Of a stretch of DNA of 64,000 nucleotides, positions 24,477 through 33,053 are shown one piece after another. The notes under the pieces were generated by a model. It did no database searches and had not been told where the DNA came from. It saw only the letters and a list, made by a program, of their open reading frames with translations. The stretch lies in NCBI RefSeq assembly GCF_900177675.1, contig NZ_FXWM01000001.1, forward strand, positions 3,977,001-4,041,000. Direction: 5' to 3'. The stretch's first letter is position 1. Each line of letters opens with the position of its first letter. The translations under genes and the position numbers were made by a program. The DNA is from Bacillus sp. OV166 (lineage in GTDB: Bacteria; Bacillota; Bacilli; Bacillales; Cytobacillaceae).

Positions 24477-25404
24477 CCTTGCTAATATTTTTATCTACCC
24501 ATATCTTTTCCGTATCAAAAAGAAAATCCCATTTTTTAAATTTTATCCAGTCAAATAATTCTAGAATTTCCTGGTACTTGGTTTCAAAGCGAATAAGTAG
24601 CTCCAGACCTAATATTAATTCATCACTTTCAACGGTCCTTTTCCTTTTTAAAATAGTTTTTATTCGTTCAATAACAGGATTAATAGCAGTTTCATCACCG
24701 TGTTTATTTATTCCTAACAAAGCATACCCCTTTACAGCAGAGGAACGTTCTTTTAAAGCCTCTAAAAATACGGGTAGTAACGAGGAATTACCTAATTCAT
24801 TTAGTGCCGATAGAGCGGAACATTTAACGTCTACTTTTGGATGTCCGAGTGAATTTATGAGATGTGGAATTGCTTTATTTGAGCCAATCTTTGATAATAC
24901 AGAAATAGCATAGGTTAAGTCATACTCATCAGATGAGTCTGATAAAATTCTTATGAGAGCTTCCTCTGCCATAGACTTTTCACAAGCCTGCATAGCGTGC
25001 ATTGCTGAGTGTCGGACTGAAGGACGTTCATCCTTAATAAACTTAATAATAGGTGAGCATTCTTGTATATTTCTTTGTTCTGCAATTCGATTAAGTATTT
25101 CTTCTAGAAGATATTTGTTCGTTTCTGTTTCAAGCCATTTAATAAGACTAGTAGATATACGTTTATCTCCCGTGTTTTTGCCAATTTTACCAAGTATAAA
25201 ATAAATATCTTTCCTGGTTTCTCTATCCTTGCTTTTTTCTAATAAATTATTAAGGAAAGGAATGAGATTAGCATCCGTCAGTTGTTCTGCTTTTCGGTAA
25301 GCATTCCAAGATGGTGAATCTTCACTTGTATAGTATCCTTCTTTATAAATGGTATCAGTTTCTGACATTTGTTTAATTAATTCTAATAGTTCTTTTTCAT
25401 CCAT
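24463..25404 (-). CDS. HEAT-repeat protein
   Basis: 313 residues from ATG 25404. Successive two-helix HEAT units run from about residue 45 to 250, for example DERPSVRHSAMHAMQACEKS, YAISVLSKIGSNKAIPHLIN and HPKVDVKCSALSALNELGNS. An alpha-solenoid of this type binds protein or nucleic acid; no catalytic motif. Codons for the last residues and the TAA come from R37. Confidence 0.8.
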   Translation of the reverse strand: MDEKELLELIKQMSETDTIYKEGYYTSEDSPSWNAYRKAEQLTDANLIPFLNNLLEKSKDRETRKDIYFILGKIGKNTGDKRISTSLIKWLETETNKYLLEEILNRIAEQRNIQECSPIIKFIKDERPSVRHSAMHAMQACEKSMAEEALIRILSDSSDEYDLTYAISVLSKIGSNKAIPHLINSLGHPKVDVKCSALSALNELGNSSLLPVFLEALKERSSAVKGYALLGINKHGDETAINPVIERIKTILKRKRTVESDELILGLELLIRFETKYQEILELFDWIKFKKWDFLFDTEKIWVDKNISKGFLN

Positions 25405-25449
25405 AGTGATGGGCTCCTAATGCAGTTTTTATCTTATTGTAATCATTTT

Positions 25450-25545
25450 TTTGTTTAACTAACCTGCCACGTTAGCTTAACAAGCAAAAAGATGTTGCCG
25501 CAGCAACACCTTGTTTAACTCTTGCATCCCGTTAGTTCAAAAAGA
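25450..25545 (-). repeat. Array repeat R38, complete
   Basis: TTTAACTAACCTGCCACG; centre GATGTTGCCGCAGCAACACC; right module CTTGCATCCCGTTAGTTCAA. From GTTAGCTTAACAAGC through the centre it is identical to R58. Confidence 0.85.
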
Positions 25546-25563
25546 AAATCGGGAAGAATTTCT

Positions 25564-25758
25564 TCATCTCTTTTCTTTTTTAATTGCTTTGTAAAGATAC
25601 CAACCACCCCAACCTCCAACTAATGCAATTGGTAATATAAAAAGGTTGCGTTCGGGTTTTCCTTTTTGGAGCCAGTCGATATTAAAAATATAGGTTATTC
25701 CTAAGACAATCCCGATAGTCAGTAGTCCGAAAATCAATCTAATAAAATAGGCTTTCAT
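25564..25758 (-). CDS. Two-helix membrane protein
   Basis: 64 residues from ATG 25758, six bases after AAAGGG; ATG 25794 is less likely. Helices near 5-24 and 37-56 (LPIALVGGWGGWYLY), basic end KKEKR. Family not recognised. Confidence 0.6.
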   Translation of the reverse strand: MKAYFIRLIFGLLTIGIVLGITYIFNIDWLQKGKPERNLFILPIALVGGWGGWYLYKAIKKEKR

Positions 25759-25861
25759 ATGGAACCCTTTCTTTGCTTTAAATGTAATCACCATTTTAGT
25801 TAATGTTTCTTTTTATTGTACTATTAAAAGAAAATTTTGGATAACCGTATTTAATGCAAAA

Positions 25862-25958
25862 TCCTTCTTGCACTAACGCCCAGTTAGTCGAATAAGAAAT
25901 GACCCCTTACTACGACTCTTTGTTATTAAACTCAAGCACCCGTTAGCTTAATAAGAAA
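25862..25958 (-). repeat. Array repeat R39, complete, with unusual centre
   Basis: CTTGCACTAACGCCCAGTTA; centre AAATGACCCCTTACTACGAC does not contain GCCGCAGC; right module CAAGCACCCGTTAGCTTAAT. About 60 bases are the same as in R46. Confidence 0.8.
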
Positions 25959-26030
25959 AATCCTTATCACTCACTTGTCTAAGCGATAAAATTTTATTCA
26001 ACTGGGGAAGTTATTTCTGAGGTGGTATTA

Positions 26031-26461
26031 GTGAAATATATAGCAACTCTTCTTATAATCCTTTTAATTATCCAGTATGATACGGCTTTTGCAGAGACAC
26101 CTTTACCTTATTTAACCCCACAATGTCCTAAAGAAGAAGAACTTGTTGAAACAACTTCTAAAGATAAAGAAGAACTTCTAAAGATAAAGAAGAACTTCTA
26201 AATGCTTTAAAAACTATTGTTCCTAAAGTCTATCCAGAAGAGCAATGGGAAATTAGAATGGTTAAACCATTAATTGATATGAAAGATAGTCCTTTTTATG
26301 GAATGGCAATATTACGTTGCAATAAGGAAACAGCAAAAAAATCTTGGTATGTTGAATTACTATTTCCTAAATACCTACCGTCTGCTAGTATTTCAACTGG
26401 TATAATGTTTGTTACAAAAACTAAATCAGAGGAATGGAAGGTTTGGTATCAATACAAATAA
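26031..26461 (+). pseudogene. Exported protein broken by a 20-bp tandem duplication
   Basis: GTG 26031 after TGAGGTGG. A signal peptide (residues 1-22, ending AFAET) is followed by PYLTPQCPKEEELVETTSKD; then AAAGATAAAGAAGAACTTCT occurs twice in a row (26160-26179, 26180-26199) and shifts the frame to a stop. Removing one copy restores NALKTIVPKVYPEEQWEIRM through EEWKVWYQYK to TAA 26461. The intact protein would be about 136 residues and resembles the DUF3888-like exported proteins nearby. Confidence 0.8.
26160..26199 (+). repeat. Tandem 20-bp duplication
   Basis: Two exact, adjacent copies of a 20-base unit; because 20 is not a multiple of three the host gene is frameshifted. Slippage or repair could remove it. 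Confidence 0.95.
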
Positions 26462-26464
26462 AAC

Positions 26465-26587
26465 ACCTTCTTCAAGTAACCTGCTTCGTTAGCTTAACAA
26501 GAAAAAATGACCGCCGCAGCGATCATTGCCGGAAAACGATCTTTCACTCAAGCACCCGTTACTTTAAGTACAATATTTCACAAACTT
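26465..26587 (-). repeat. Array repeat R40, tailed, with enlarged centre
   Basis: TTCAAGTAACCTGCTTCG, centre ATGACCGCCGCAGCGATCAT followed by extra TGCCGGAAAACGATC, right module CAAGCACCCGTTACTTTAAG with tail ATATTTCACAAACT. Confidence 0.75.
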
Positions 26588-26859
26588 TCAAATGGATGAA
26601 ATACCCCTATAATCACAAGACCAATAAGAATAGCTGCAAGTGATAATATTAAAGCAAGTCCTACTAATTCACCACCTGTACCGAAAAAGGTATCAAGTAT
26701 TCCTAAAACTAAAAAGACCACTTTTTTTGATGTTTTGGACTCATCGGACTTAAATTCTTTATAACCATAAACCAATAGCGATATAAAAGAAACAATACCT
26801 ATTAATAGGAGAATGAACCCACCGAACATAACTATAAAAATTTTTCCCTTCGTTGCCAC
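26578..26859 (-). CDS. Membrane protein with two to three helices
   Basis: 93 residues; ATG 26859. Helices near 8-30 and 62-84, possibly a third at 46-58, joined by KEFKSDESKTSKK. The TGA stop is formed by TTCACAAACT, the tail of R40. Family not recognised. Confidence 0.6.
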   Translation of the reverse strand: MATKGKIFIVMFGGFILLLIGIVSFISLLVYGYKEFKSDESKTSKKVVFLVLGILDTFFGTGGELVGLALILSLAAILIGLVIIGVFHPFESL

Positions 26860-26865
26860 ATTTGT

Positions 26866-26900
26866 AGTGTAGTTAAATCAACCCGTTATTGGAACAAGGT
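26866..26900 (-). repeat. Array repeat R41, remnant
   Basis: GTAGTTAAATCAACCCGTTA and TTGGAACAAGG resemble a left module with a damaged core. Centre and right module absent. Confidence 0.45.
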
Positions 26901-26909
26901 TTCCTTTTA

Positions 26910-27170
26910 TTATCCAAGATATAAAATTTTATTTTTCTCTTTTTTCGCACGAATCACTATTTTTGCTGTTAAATGTTCTGGATTTTCATACGATGACTGA
27001 ATTTCTTCAAAAAGTTCGTTAATAATCTCTTCAAGATTCCCCAAAGTTAGTGTTTGTGAAAGATTTTTTGTTCTTGCAATTTCATACTTTTTAAACGAAC
27101 TATCGTAACCATTTATAGTTTCTTCTCCAACTGCATTTATTTCAAATTCCACTTTTATTTTACCTTCCAT
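26910..27170 (-). CDS. Hypothetical small soluble protein
   Basis: 86 residues, ATG 27170 after AGGAGGTATACAGA. Pattern of strand (KIKVEFEINAV), helix (NLEEIINELFEEIQSS), strand (LTAKIVIRAKK). Family not recognised. Confidence 0.65.
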   Translation of the reverse strand: MEGKIKVEFEINAVGEETINGYDSSFKKYEIARTKNLSQTLTLGNLEEIINELFEEIQSSYENPEHLTAKIVIRAKKEKNKILYLG

Positions 27171-27221
27171 TCTGTATACCTCCTAACAGACTGTAACTGC
27201 TAATACTTATCTTTTCCGTTA

Positions 27222-27308
27222 TTCTTGTTGCCCCGTTTAGCTCAATACACAAAAAGGTACTGCCGCAGCAATACCTTATTTTTAGCTTTTTCACACGTTA
27301 ATACAAAG
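27222..27308 (-). repeat. Array repeat R42
   Basis: ATTCTTGTTGCCCCGTTTAG (the ACTAACC part is lost), centre GGTACTGCCGCAGCAATACC, right module TTTTTCACACGTTAATAC. Confidence 0.7.
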
Positions 27309-27313
27309 GATTT

Positions 27314-27733
27314 TCAACCTTTTTTTAGTCGCATTTTTAATGTATCCGCCAATAAAAAAGAGAGAATCATAGCACCCCAATGGGGTAAAGCAATCATAAA
27401 CATAAGAATCCCTGCACCTAAGTCGTCTTGTGTATAAAGATTTGGAAAAAGGTTGTATTCAATTGGATGAAACAGCAACGCTCCAATAAAGGATGGGAGG
27501 ATGGGTATATAAAATAGATATCTCATTGTCCCAAGGGATAATCTTGTGTTTATAAACGTATAAAGTGGAACCAAAAGGACAGCAATAATAATAATTCCAC
27601 TTAGGCTTATCCAATTATCATTGGCGTATAATACTGTGAACCAAATCTCACCCACTAGTATATAAAGCAAATACAACAAACAAAAAGACAAAAGCCTTAA
27701 TATGTACCCCTTTGGCATTTTGAAGTTCATCAT
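27314..27733 (-). CDS. Four-helix membrane protein
   Basis: 139 residues; ATG 27733 or 27730. Helices near 10-32, 42-60, 70-88 and 105-128; basic end KMRLKKG. Family not recognised. Confidence 0.6.
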   Translation of the reverse strand: MMNFKMPKGYILRLLSFCLLYLLYILVGEIWFTVLYANDNWISLSGIIIIAVLLVPLYTFINTRLSLGTMRYLFYIPILPSFIGALLFHPIEYNLFPNLYTQDDLGAGILMFMIALPHWGAMILSFLLADTLKMRLKKG

Positions 27734-27832
27734 TTAAAGGGATTTCCCTCCAATACAAGTAAAAGCTCATTATTATATTAATTGAATAGTTATATCTATG
27801 GATATAGGAAAATTAATCCTTTCACCAATAAT

Positions 27833-27931
27833 ATCCTTATTAAGCTAACCTGCTACCTTTACTTCAATAAGAAAAGCCGCCGAAAATGGCAGCCTGATCT
27901 TCCGCAAAAGCACCCGTTAGTTCAACAAGAC
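27833..27931 (-). repeat. Array repeat R43, complete
   Basis: ATTAAGCTAACCTGCTACC, centre AAGCCGCCGAAAATGGCAGC, right module AAAGCACCCGTTAGTTCAAC. Confidence 0.75.
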
Positions 27932-27940
27932 CTAGAGATT

Positions 27941-27976
27941 AAAAAAGACGTAGAGGAATATCCACGCCTTTTATTA
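27941..27976 (-). terminator. Terminator of the DUF3888-like gene
   Basis: GGCGTGG and CTACGTC pair (with one wobble) on minus, followed by a T-run. The stop codon of the gene overlaps it. Confidence 0.55.
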
Positions 27977-28342
27977 CTTTCCTTTTTGATAATTAAGTAA
28001 TGCGACTTCATTAGTGTTCGGATTATATACATCGGTTTTTAAGGTAACATTGTCATAATGTTCTTTTTTTGATTGGTTAATCTTCAATGATAATTGAACT
28101 TCATACCATATATCATTATTATTCTTTTTTAAAGATACATTTTCAACACCTTCTATGCTCCAATCTACGTTCGGTCCACCATATTGCTCATCTACAATCT
28201 GCAATAATTTCGGATAGAGTATTGACTTTAAAACATCTTCAGAACTCACTGAAATTTTATCTTCCTTATGTTCTGCGTACGATGAATTGTTACCACTTAA
28301 CATAATCAAAGCTATAATCAACATAATTGTAATTTTTCTCAT
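27974..28342 (-). CDS. Exported DUF3888-like protein
   Basis: 122 residues. Signal peptide 1-23 (SSYAE). SSEDVLKSILYPKLLQIVDE then YGGPNVDW and a beta-rich end fit DUF3888, a family of small secreted Bacillus proteins of unknown role. A second, more distant member is at 43684 on the other strand. Confidence 0.65.
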   Translation of the reverse strand: MRKITIMLIIALIMLSGNNSSYAEHKEDKISVSSEDVLKSILYPKLLQIVDEQYGGPNVDWSIEGVENVSLKKNNNDIWYEVQLSLKINQSKKEHYDNVTLKTDVYNPNTNEVALLNYQKGK

Positions 28343-28445
28343 ACTGTCACCTCATATGTTTGGTTAATCATTAGTATGTATTGAAGGTGTGGAAAATATT
28401 ACAACTATTTCCATTTACTATGTTAACCAACTTTCATTTAACCTA

Positions 28446-28537
28446 TATTTAACTATCTTGCCCGTTAGTTCAAAAAGAAAGAGCTGCCACGATGACAGCC
28501 CTGATCTTAAACTCTTGCACCCGTTAGTTCAATAAGG
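28446..28537 (-). repeat. Array repeat R44, complete
   Basis: TTTAACTATCTTGCCCGTTA, centre AGCTGCCACGATGACAGCC, right module CTTGCACCCGTTAGTTCAAT. Confidence 0.8.
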
Positions 28538-28545
28538 GTGCGATT

Positions 28546-28908
28546 TTATTTTATTAATGACCAATAGACTGTAAAAACAACAACGAAAATTATTAAACAC
28601 AATGATTGCCAAAAATTCAATATATAAATCCGATTTTCCCTATTATTTCGGTATTGCTTTATTCCCTGCCATATTTCCGTAGGGATAATAAGTGCTGCAA
28701 AACCATTAAGTTGATTAAAAATTCCTTTTAAAATCAATATTGATATCAAACCAAACCAACAAATACTAAAGATAATGACATATTTATTTTTAGACAATCG
28801 CCATCTTCTTGTGTCCTCTTCACCAGTGATATGATACTTCTTTTTTAATACAGCACTTCCTCCACCACTTAAAACGAAAAAGCCCACTAGCATCAAAAAA
28901 ACTACCAT
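28546..28908 (-). CDS. Membrane protein, DUF4181-like
   Basis: 120 residues, ATG 28908. First helix 1-16, then AVLKKKYHITGEEDTRRWRL, then helices near 46-64 and 96-116. The helix, basic loop, two-helix order resembles DUF4181. Function unknown. Confidence 0.5.
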   Translation of the reverse strand: MVVFLMLVGFFVLSGGGSAVLKKKYHITGEEDTRRWRLSKNKYVIIFSICWFGLISILILKGIFNQLNGFAALIIPTEIWQGIKQYRNNRENRIYILNFWQSLCLIIFVVVFTVYWSLIK

Positions 28909-28979
28909 TAAACCATCCTTTCTTCGAGGTAATTCTAACAGAAAAAAATCCTTTTTCTAGTGGGTGATTTTTCCTGACT

Positions 28980-29072
28980 CTTGTTCCACTAAACTGCCAG
29001 TTAGTGGAACAAGAAAAGGAGCTACCGCAGCAACCCCAATCTTCAACTATCGCACACAGTTAGTTGAATAAG
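28980..29072 (-). repeat. Array repeat R45, complete
   Basis: Perfect left hairpin TTCCACTAA/TTAGTGGAA with a C-G pair where R13 has A-T. Centre GGAGCTACCGCAGCAACCCC; right module ATCGCACACAGTTAGTTGAA. Confidence 0.85.
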
Positions 29073-29075
29073 GGT

Positions 29076-29249
29076 TTATTGCTTTCGCTTACGAATTAAT
29101 TTATAAACAATATATATAAACCCGAAAATTAGAAATGAATATGCTATGACAATAGACTCTTCGACTTCTTTAAAGTCCCTATCCTGAGTAATCATTAAAA
29201 GCACGATACCTGCAATAATCATTAAAATGCCGATAATATATCTACCCAT
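29076..29249 (-). CDS. Two-helix membrane protein
   Basis: 57 residues from ATG 29249 (AGGGAGTGATAGA upstream). Helices near 3-20 and 33-52 separated by an acidic loop; basic end RKRKQ. Family not recognised. Confidence 0.6.
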   Translation of the reverse strand: MGRYIIGILMIIAGIVLLMITQDRDFKEVEESIVIAYSFLIFGFIYIVYKLIRKRKQ

Positions 29250-29289
29250 TCTATCACTCCCTAACAAATAAGGTTTCTTTAATCAATTT

Positions 29290-29382
29290 TTCTTATACTA
29301 ACCTGCCCCGTTAGTCGAATAAGAAATGACCCCTTACTACGACTCTTTGTTATTAAACTCAAGCACCCATTAGTAAAAACAA
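29290..29382 (-). repeat. Array repeat R46, twin of R39
   Basis: CTTATACTAACCTGCCCCG; centre AAATGACCCCTTACTACGAC and spacer identical to R39; right module CAAGCACCCATTAGTAAAAA. Confidence 0.8.
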
Positions 29383-29394
29383 AAAAGTTTGGAT

Positions 29395-29817
29395 TTATGC
29401 CTTCCAACCTATCCAATCATCCTCGTGATATTCATTTAAAGATATTACTAATCCGGTATCATTTAATTGCCCACAGATGGAATCATAATCAATGTACTGA
29501 TGTCCGTGTCCAGATTTACTATTTAGCAAAGCCTTTAACAGTTCTTTAACATAATTCCATCCCTCATAAGGTAATGTAAAGACAAACCCATCTGCTGTCT
29601 CATATAAACCAGTGTTATTTCTAGAAACACAAAGGGTTAATTCTGTCTGATTAAAAGCCTGGACATAGGGTAAATTTGTTAGGCAGATTGTTTTATTATT
29701 ATTTTCCCAATCATTAATAGTCTCAAAAAACATCTGTAAAGATTGCTTATCTACTGACATTAGGATAGTTCGATTCCCCTTGAAATCTTCGAAATACTTT
29801 AATTTTAAAGCCACCAA
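29395..29817 (-). CDS. Hypothetical soluble protein
   Basis: 140 residues from TTG or GTG at 29817/29814 after CGAGGTG. SGHGHQYIDYDSICGQLNDT and NEYHEDDWIGW are notable; no signal or membrane helix. Size and site suggest an immunity-type protein, but no family is recognised. Confidence 0.55.
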   Translation of the reverse strand: MVALKLKYFEDFKGNRTILMSVDKQSLQMFFETINDWENNNKTICLTNLPYVQAFNQTELTLCVSRNNTGLYETADGFVFTLPYEGWNYVKELLKALLNSKSGHGHQYIDYDSICGQLNDTGLVISLNEYHEDDWIGWKA

Positions 29818-29869
29818 TTCACCTCGTTTTACTGCTAATAATCATTATATTCACTACCAATAATGAAAA

Positions 29870-29966
29870 ATCCTTCTTCAACTAAACTGCCCATTAGTTC
29901 AATAAGAAGAGCCGCCTGTTTATGGCAGCTAGATCTTTAAGTAATGCACCCGTTACTTCAATAAGG
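29870..29966 (-). repeat. Array repeat R47, complete
   Basis: CTTCAACTAAACTGCCCATT, centre AGCCGCCTGTTTATGGCAGC, right module AATGCACCCGTTACTTCAAT. Confidence 0.8.
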
Positions 29967-30003
29967 CTTTTACTTTTTACTCATCATCAAAGTCATCATA
30001 TTC

Positions 30004-30408
30004 TTAAGAAAATATAATAATAAATTCCTTTAAACTAGGTGCATATTCTTCTAATACTGTTGTTTCGTGATTCCAAAGATAAATGGTATCTCCCATTTTC
30101 CCGTTCATTTTTTTAAAGCAAAGTATATCTCCCGAACCATCATCACCAATCGCAATAAGGTCTTCAGACATTCTTTCGTCTCTTACTTCCTTATTTTGTC
30201 TAACAACATCATCCCAAGTTTTTTTAGGATTTATTTGGGTTTTAATAGGATAGAGAATCCATTCACCAATCTCCGCATTATTTACTAACTTAAAAAGTTC
30301 TTTGTACTGTTCAGGAAAAATCAAACCTAACTTTTCCTCTGCCAGCTTTATATCCGATTCATCAACGCCTGATTTCTTTGTTTCGATTAAATTCCGTACA
30401 TTCTGCAT
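30004..30408 (-). CDS. SMI1/KNR4 (SUKH) family protein, probable immunity protein
   Basis: 134 residues. KLAEEKLGLIFPEQYKELFK, then GEWILYPIK, LIAIGDDGSGDILCFKK and IYLWNHET form the SUKH-1 order: P-x-x-Y helix, central strands, GDDGSGD turn, W-x-H strand. Known SUKH proteins neutralise contact-dependent and polymorphic toxins. No toxin gene is adjacent. Confidence 0.8.
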   Translation of the reverse strand: MQNVRNLIETKKSGVDESDIKLAEEKLGLIFPEQYKELFKLVNNAEIGEWILYPIKTQINPKKTWDDVVRQNKEVRDERMSEDLIAIGDDGSGDILCFKKMNGKMGDTIYLWNHETTVLEEYAPSLKEFIIIFS

Positions 30409-30470
30409 TTAGATAAAACTCCTTCACCCATAAATCTTTCATTATTATTAATTCAATAACAAATATATCA

Positions 30471-30563
30471 TTTCCTTCTTCAAGTAACCTGCCCAGTTAG
30501 CACAATAAGAAAACAGGATTGCAGCAACCATCCCATCTTTAACATTAACACCTGTTGAACATC
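30471..30563 (-). repeat. Array repeat R48
   Basis: TTCAAGTAACCTGCCCAG, centre AGGATTGCAGCAACCATCCC, right module TTAACACCTGTTGAACATC with the GTTAG core damaged. Confidence 0.7.
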
Positions 30564-30573
30564 TAAAATGCTG

Positions 30574-30825
30574 TTAATACATCAAAAACTTTCCAAGCCT
30601 ATAAACTTCAAACAATAGGAAAAAAGAAAAACAAATAATAATTAAATATAAATTTGTTTTGGACAATTTGTGTTTAAAAATTGAAATTACATTTATAAGG
30701 ACTCCCAATCCAATGCAAATTTGCGATACCTCAAATATAACTTCATTATGATTAAAGAACCCAGTGATACTAAGTATCATCCCTATTATTAAGAGAGATA
30801 AAATAAAAATTTTGAACTGTTCCAC
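30574..30825 (-). CDS. Three-helix membrane protein
   Basis: 83 residues from ATG 30825, which has GGGAGAG upstream. Helices near 5-22, 33-50 and 58-76. Family not recognised. Confidence 0.6.
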   Translation of the reverse strand: MEQFKIFILSLLIIGMILSITGFFNHNEVIFEVSQICIGLGVLINVISIFKHKLSKTNLYLIIICFSFFLLFEVYRLGKFLMY

Positions 30826-30879
30826 TCTCCCGTTCTTGTATAAACCCTTATATCATTATTCTTTAGAGATATTAAGAAT

Positions 30880-30973
30880 TCCTTCTTAAACTAAACTGAC
30901 CGTTAGTGAAACAAGAAAAGCTGCCTAAACGACAGCTCTGGTTTTTAACTCAAGCACTCCGTTAGTTGAACTA
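30880..30973 (-). repeat. Array repeat R49, complete
   Basis: CTTAAACTAAACTGACCGTT, centre AGCTGCCTAAACGACAGCT, right module CAAGCACTCCGTTAGTTGAA. Confidence 0.8.
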
Positions 30974-31003
30974 CGGAGACAAAGGGATAGTATTAACTTT
31001 TTT

Positions 31004-31538
31004 TCATTCTACTGATTCGAAAGTATTTATGGAAGATTTGTAAATGGTGCTTTCACTAAAAGTTAAGCTGTCTTTTTTACAAAAACCAATAAAATTTCTA
31101 TACCCCTTAACGATTGAATCCATTAATTCCTCCAATGGAAAACTAGTTGAAATATTTACCAGCTTATTCCCTTCATTGATTTCAAAATAAAATTGACCAT
31201 CTTTTTTAAGGACGAACACTTCTATCGGATAACCTATGAGGGTAATACGATACCTTTGGTCAGCTGCTTGATTAATAACAATGTAAGATAAATCGCCCCA
31301 CGTCTCCAATAAATCATCAGTTTCATTCTGTTGATAAAATACTTTGATGATCATATGTAACCTCAATATATCCAGGTAAATACTCATTTTCTTCATAATC
31401 TAATATCTTTTGGGCAGCTACTTCTGCTAAAGGGTGGTCAATGGGTAAAAATTCATTCTCTTCTTTCGTTAAATAACCTAGCTCAGGTACATAATTAGAA
31501 ACAAAAGTTTTAAATTCTAAGCTCTTATTCATTCTCAT
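31004..31538 (-). pseudogene. Hypothetical protein split by a frameshift
   Basis: The first frame (from ATG 31538 or 31532) gives LTKEENEFLPIDHPLAEVAA to GYIEVTYDHQ and stops; an overlapping frame continues KVFYQQNETDDLLETWGDLS through KKDGQFYFEINEGNKLVNIS to TGA 31004. Together about 175 residues. The indel is near 31340. There is no ribosome site: the first codon abuts the shortened left module of R50, so the 5' end may also be lost. Function unknown. Confidence 0.65.
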
Positions 31539-31615
31539 TGTACGTTAGCACAACAAGAAAAAAGACCGCCACAGCGATTATTTCTTTAACTCTTGCACCC
31601 GTTAGTTGAAGAACG
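31536..31615 (-). repeat. Array repeat R50, left module shortened
   Basis: TTGTACGTTAGCACAAC lacks the inner CTAACCTGCC. Centre AAGACCGCCACAGCGATTAT; right module CTTGCACCCGTTAGTTGAAG. Confidence 0.75.
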
Positions 31616-32099
31616 TTAATTCATTGACCCTGCAATTTCTAACATTTTTTCTTTCGGTAATCTTGAACTATTCATTTCTACATAAGTACCATCTTGTACC
31701 CAATTAAGTAAGCCACCAGTAATGGTGTCTCCCTTTTTATCAACTTCACCACTATCTATCCATTCCTGAAAATAACCCTTGTTTCCATTAATATCAACTG
31801 GCTGAGCATAAGGAAAATCGTCATCCGATAAAGGAAATCCCATTCTCTGGGTTAATACCAACCATCATCTTTGTATCCTTACTGTCCATATAATGTAGCA
31901 TTAACCAAGGGGATGTTTTGGTATCTAATGTCCAATCGTCAGGAATCTTTTTGGGAGTCAAAACGGTAAAATCAACTTTTTTCTTTATTTCTGGAATGGT
32001 AATGCTGTTGTGGTTATACTTAATTTCTTTAGCCATTATTATCATCGGGCTACTATTAAACACGATTAGGACAATGAATAAACGAATTGGAAATGCCAC
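31616..32099 (-). pseudogene. Duplicate of the 13.0-kb exported protein, frameshifted
   Basis: Nearly base-for-base the same as 13018-13500. GTG 32099 (TTGAGGTG upstream) replaces TTG; the N-terminal part reads normally to KMMVG, then one extra C (ACCCAGAG instead of ACCAGAG, near 31850) shifts the frame. The rest, QRMGFPLSDDDFPYAQPVDI to EKMLEIAGSMN, is open in the next frame. A few substitutions (for example W/EW) have accumulated. Confidence 0.85.
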
Positions 32100-32151
32100 T
32101 TTACACCTCAATTGTAATTGAAATTTCAGGTATTCGTATCTCAGATCAATC

Positions 32152-32240
32152 ACTTCTTATTAAACTATCCTGCTTACTTTAGTTGAACAAGAAAAAGCAA
32201 TGCCTTATAATAAGCATCGCAAACCGTTAGTTCAATATCA
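32152..32240 (-). repeat. Array repeat R51, with the R28-type centre
   Basis: ATTAAACTATCCTGCTTAC, centre GCAATGCCTTATAATAAGCA then TCGC, right end AAACCGTTAGTTCAAT. Confidence 0.75.
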
Positions 32241-32918
32241 ATTAGATTGGTACTGTTGGAATTCAATTGATTTTGCTTGATACATTTTGTCACGATACTC
32301 ATAAGCAATAATAACTTCACCAATAGAATGTGCTGGGGAAACTTGGGACGCTAACCTAACATTAAGTTGATTGTTTTCTACTTCATACTTAATAATGCTA
32401 CCAAAGGATATATCATTAAATATATTCTCAGGCTCGATACCTACTGGACTTATATCTACAACATAATGCTTGTCTCCAATACTTATTTTCGCTTCAGTTG
32501 GTGTTAACCTGGTTTTAACATTCTTCAATACTATTGCAAGGGGGTTATCAACAAGCACCTCGCCAAACCGATTATAATCTATATGAAAAACATTAACTTC
32601 TTGGTCTAAAACACCAGTACCGTAACCTTTCGTTAAGATTATGATTAATTCTTTCTTTTCATCTTTATTGATGTCTTCGTAATATATTTGCGGGGCGTAG
32701 GTAGGATTAGTAACGTTCATCCAAAAAGGTCTTGAGAAAACCCTCCCCTTTAAATCAATTTTGAAGTCATAATATAAACCATCCATTTTCTTGGCATAAA
32801 TAGTTATATTATCTTTATCGGATTTTGCTATCACAGTATATCCTGGAATTGTTGCTCCTGCTTTATTAGGGGCAATTACAAAAAGAATTGCTATTATTGA
32901 AATGATGAATCTTTTCAT
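32238..32918 (-). CDS. Exported protein with FG-GAP-like calcium motif
   Basis: 226 residues. Signal peptide 1-22 (AGATI). YYEDINKDEKKELIIILTKG is a D-x-N-x-D-x-x-x-E loop as in FG-GAP/VCBS repeats, which bind calcium in secreted proteins. The rest is beta-rich. The stop is at the edge of R51. Function unknown. Confidence 0.65.
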   Translation of the reverse strand: MKRFIISIIAILFVIAPNKAGATIPGYTVIAKSDKDNITIYAKKMDGLYYDFKIDLKGRVFSRPFWMNVTNPTYAPQIYYEDINKDEKKELIIILTKGYGTGVLDQEVNVFHIDYNRFGEVLVDNPLAIVLKNVKTRLTPTEAKISIGDKHYVVDISPVGIEPENIFNDISFGSIIKYEVENNQLNVRLASQVSPAHSIGEVIIAYEYRDKMYQAKSIEFQQYQSN

Positions 32919-32956
32919 TAGTCAACACCTCATTTTAGTGTTCCCAACCTTGTTTT

Positions 32957-33053
32957 GTTATTCAACTAACCTGCTTCGTTAGTGGAACAAGAAAAAATAA
33001 GACCACCGTAGTGATCTTTATCTTAAATCTTTCCCCCGTCACTTCAATTAGAA
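32957..33053 (-). repeat. Array repeat R52, complete
   Basis: TTCAACTAACCTGCTTCGTT, centre AAGACCACCGTAGTGATCTT, right module CTTTCCCCCGTCACTTCAAT. Confidence 0.75.
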
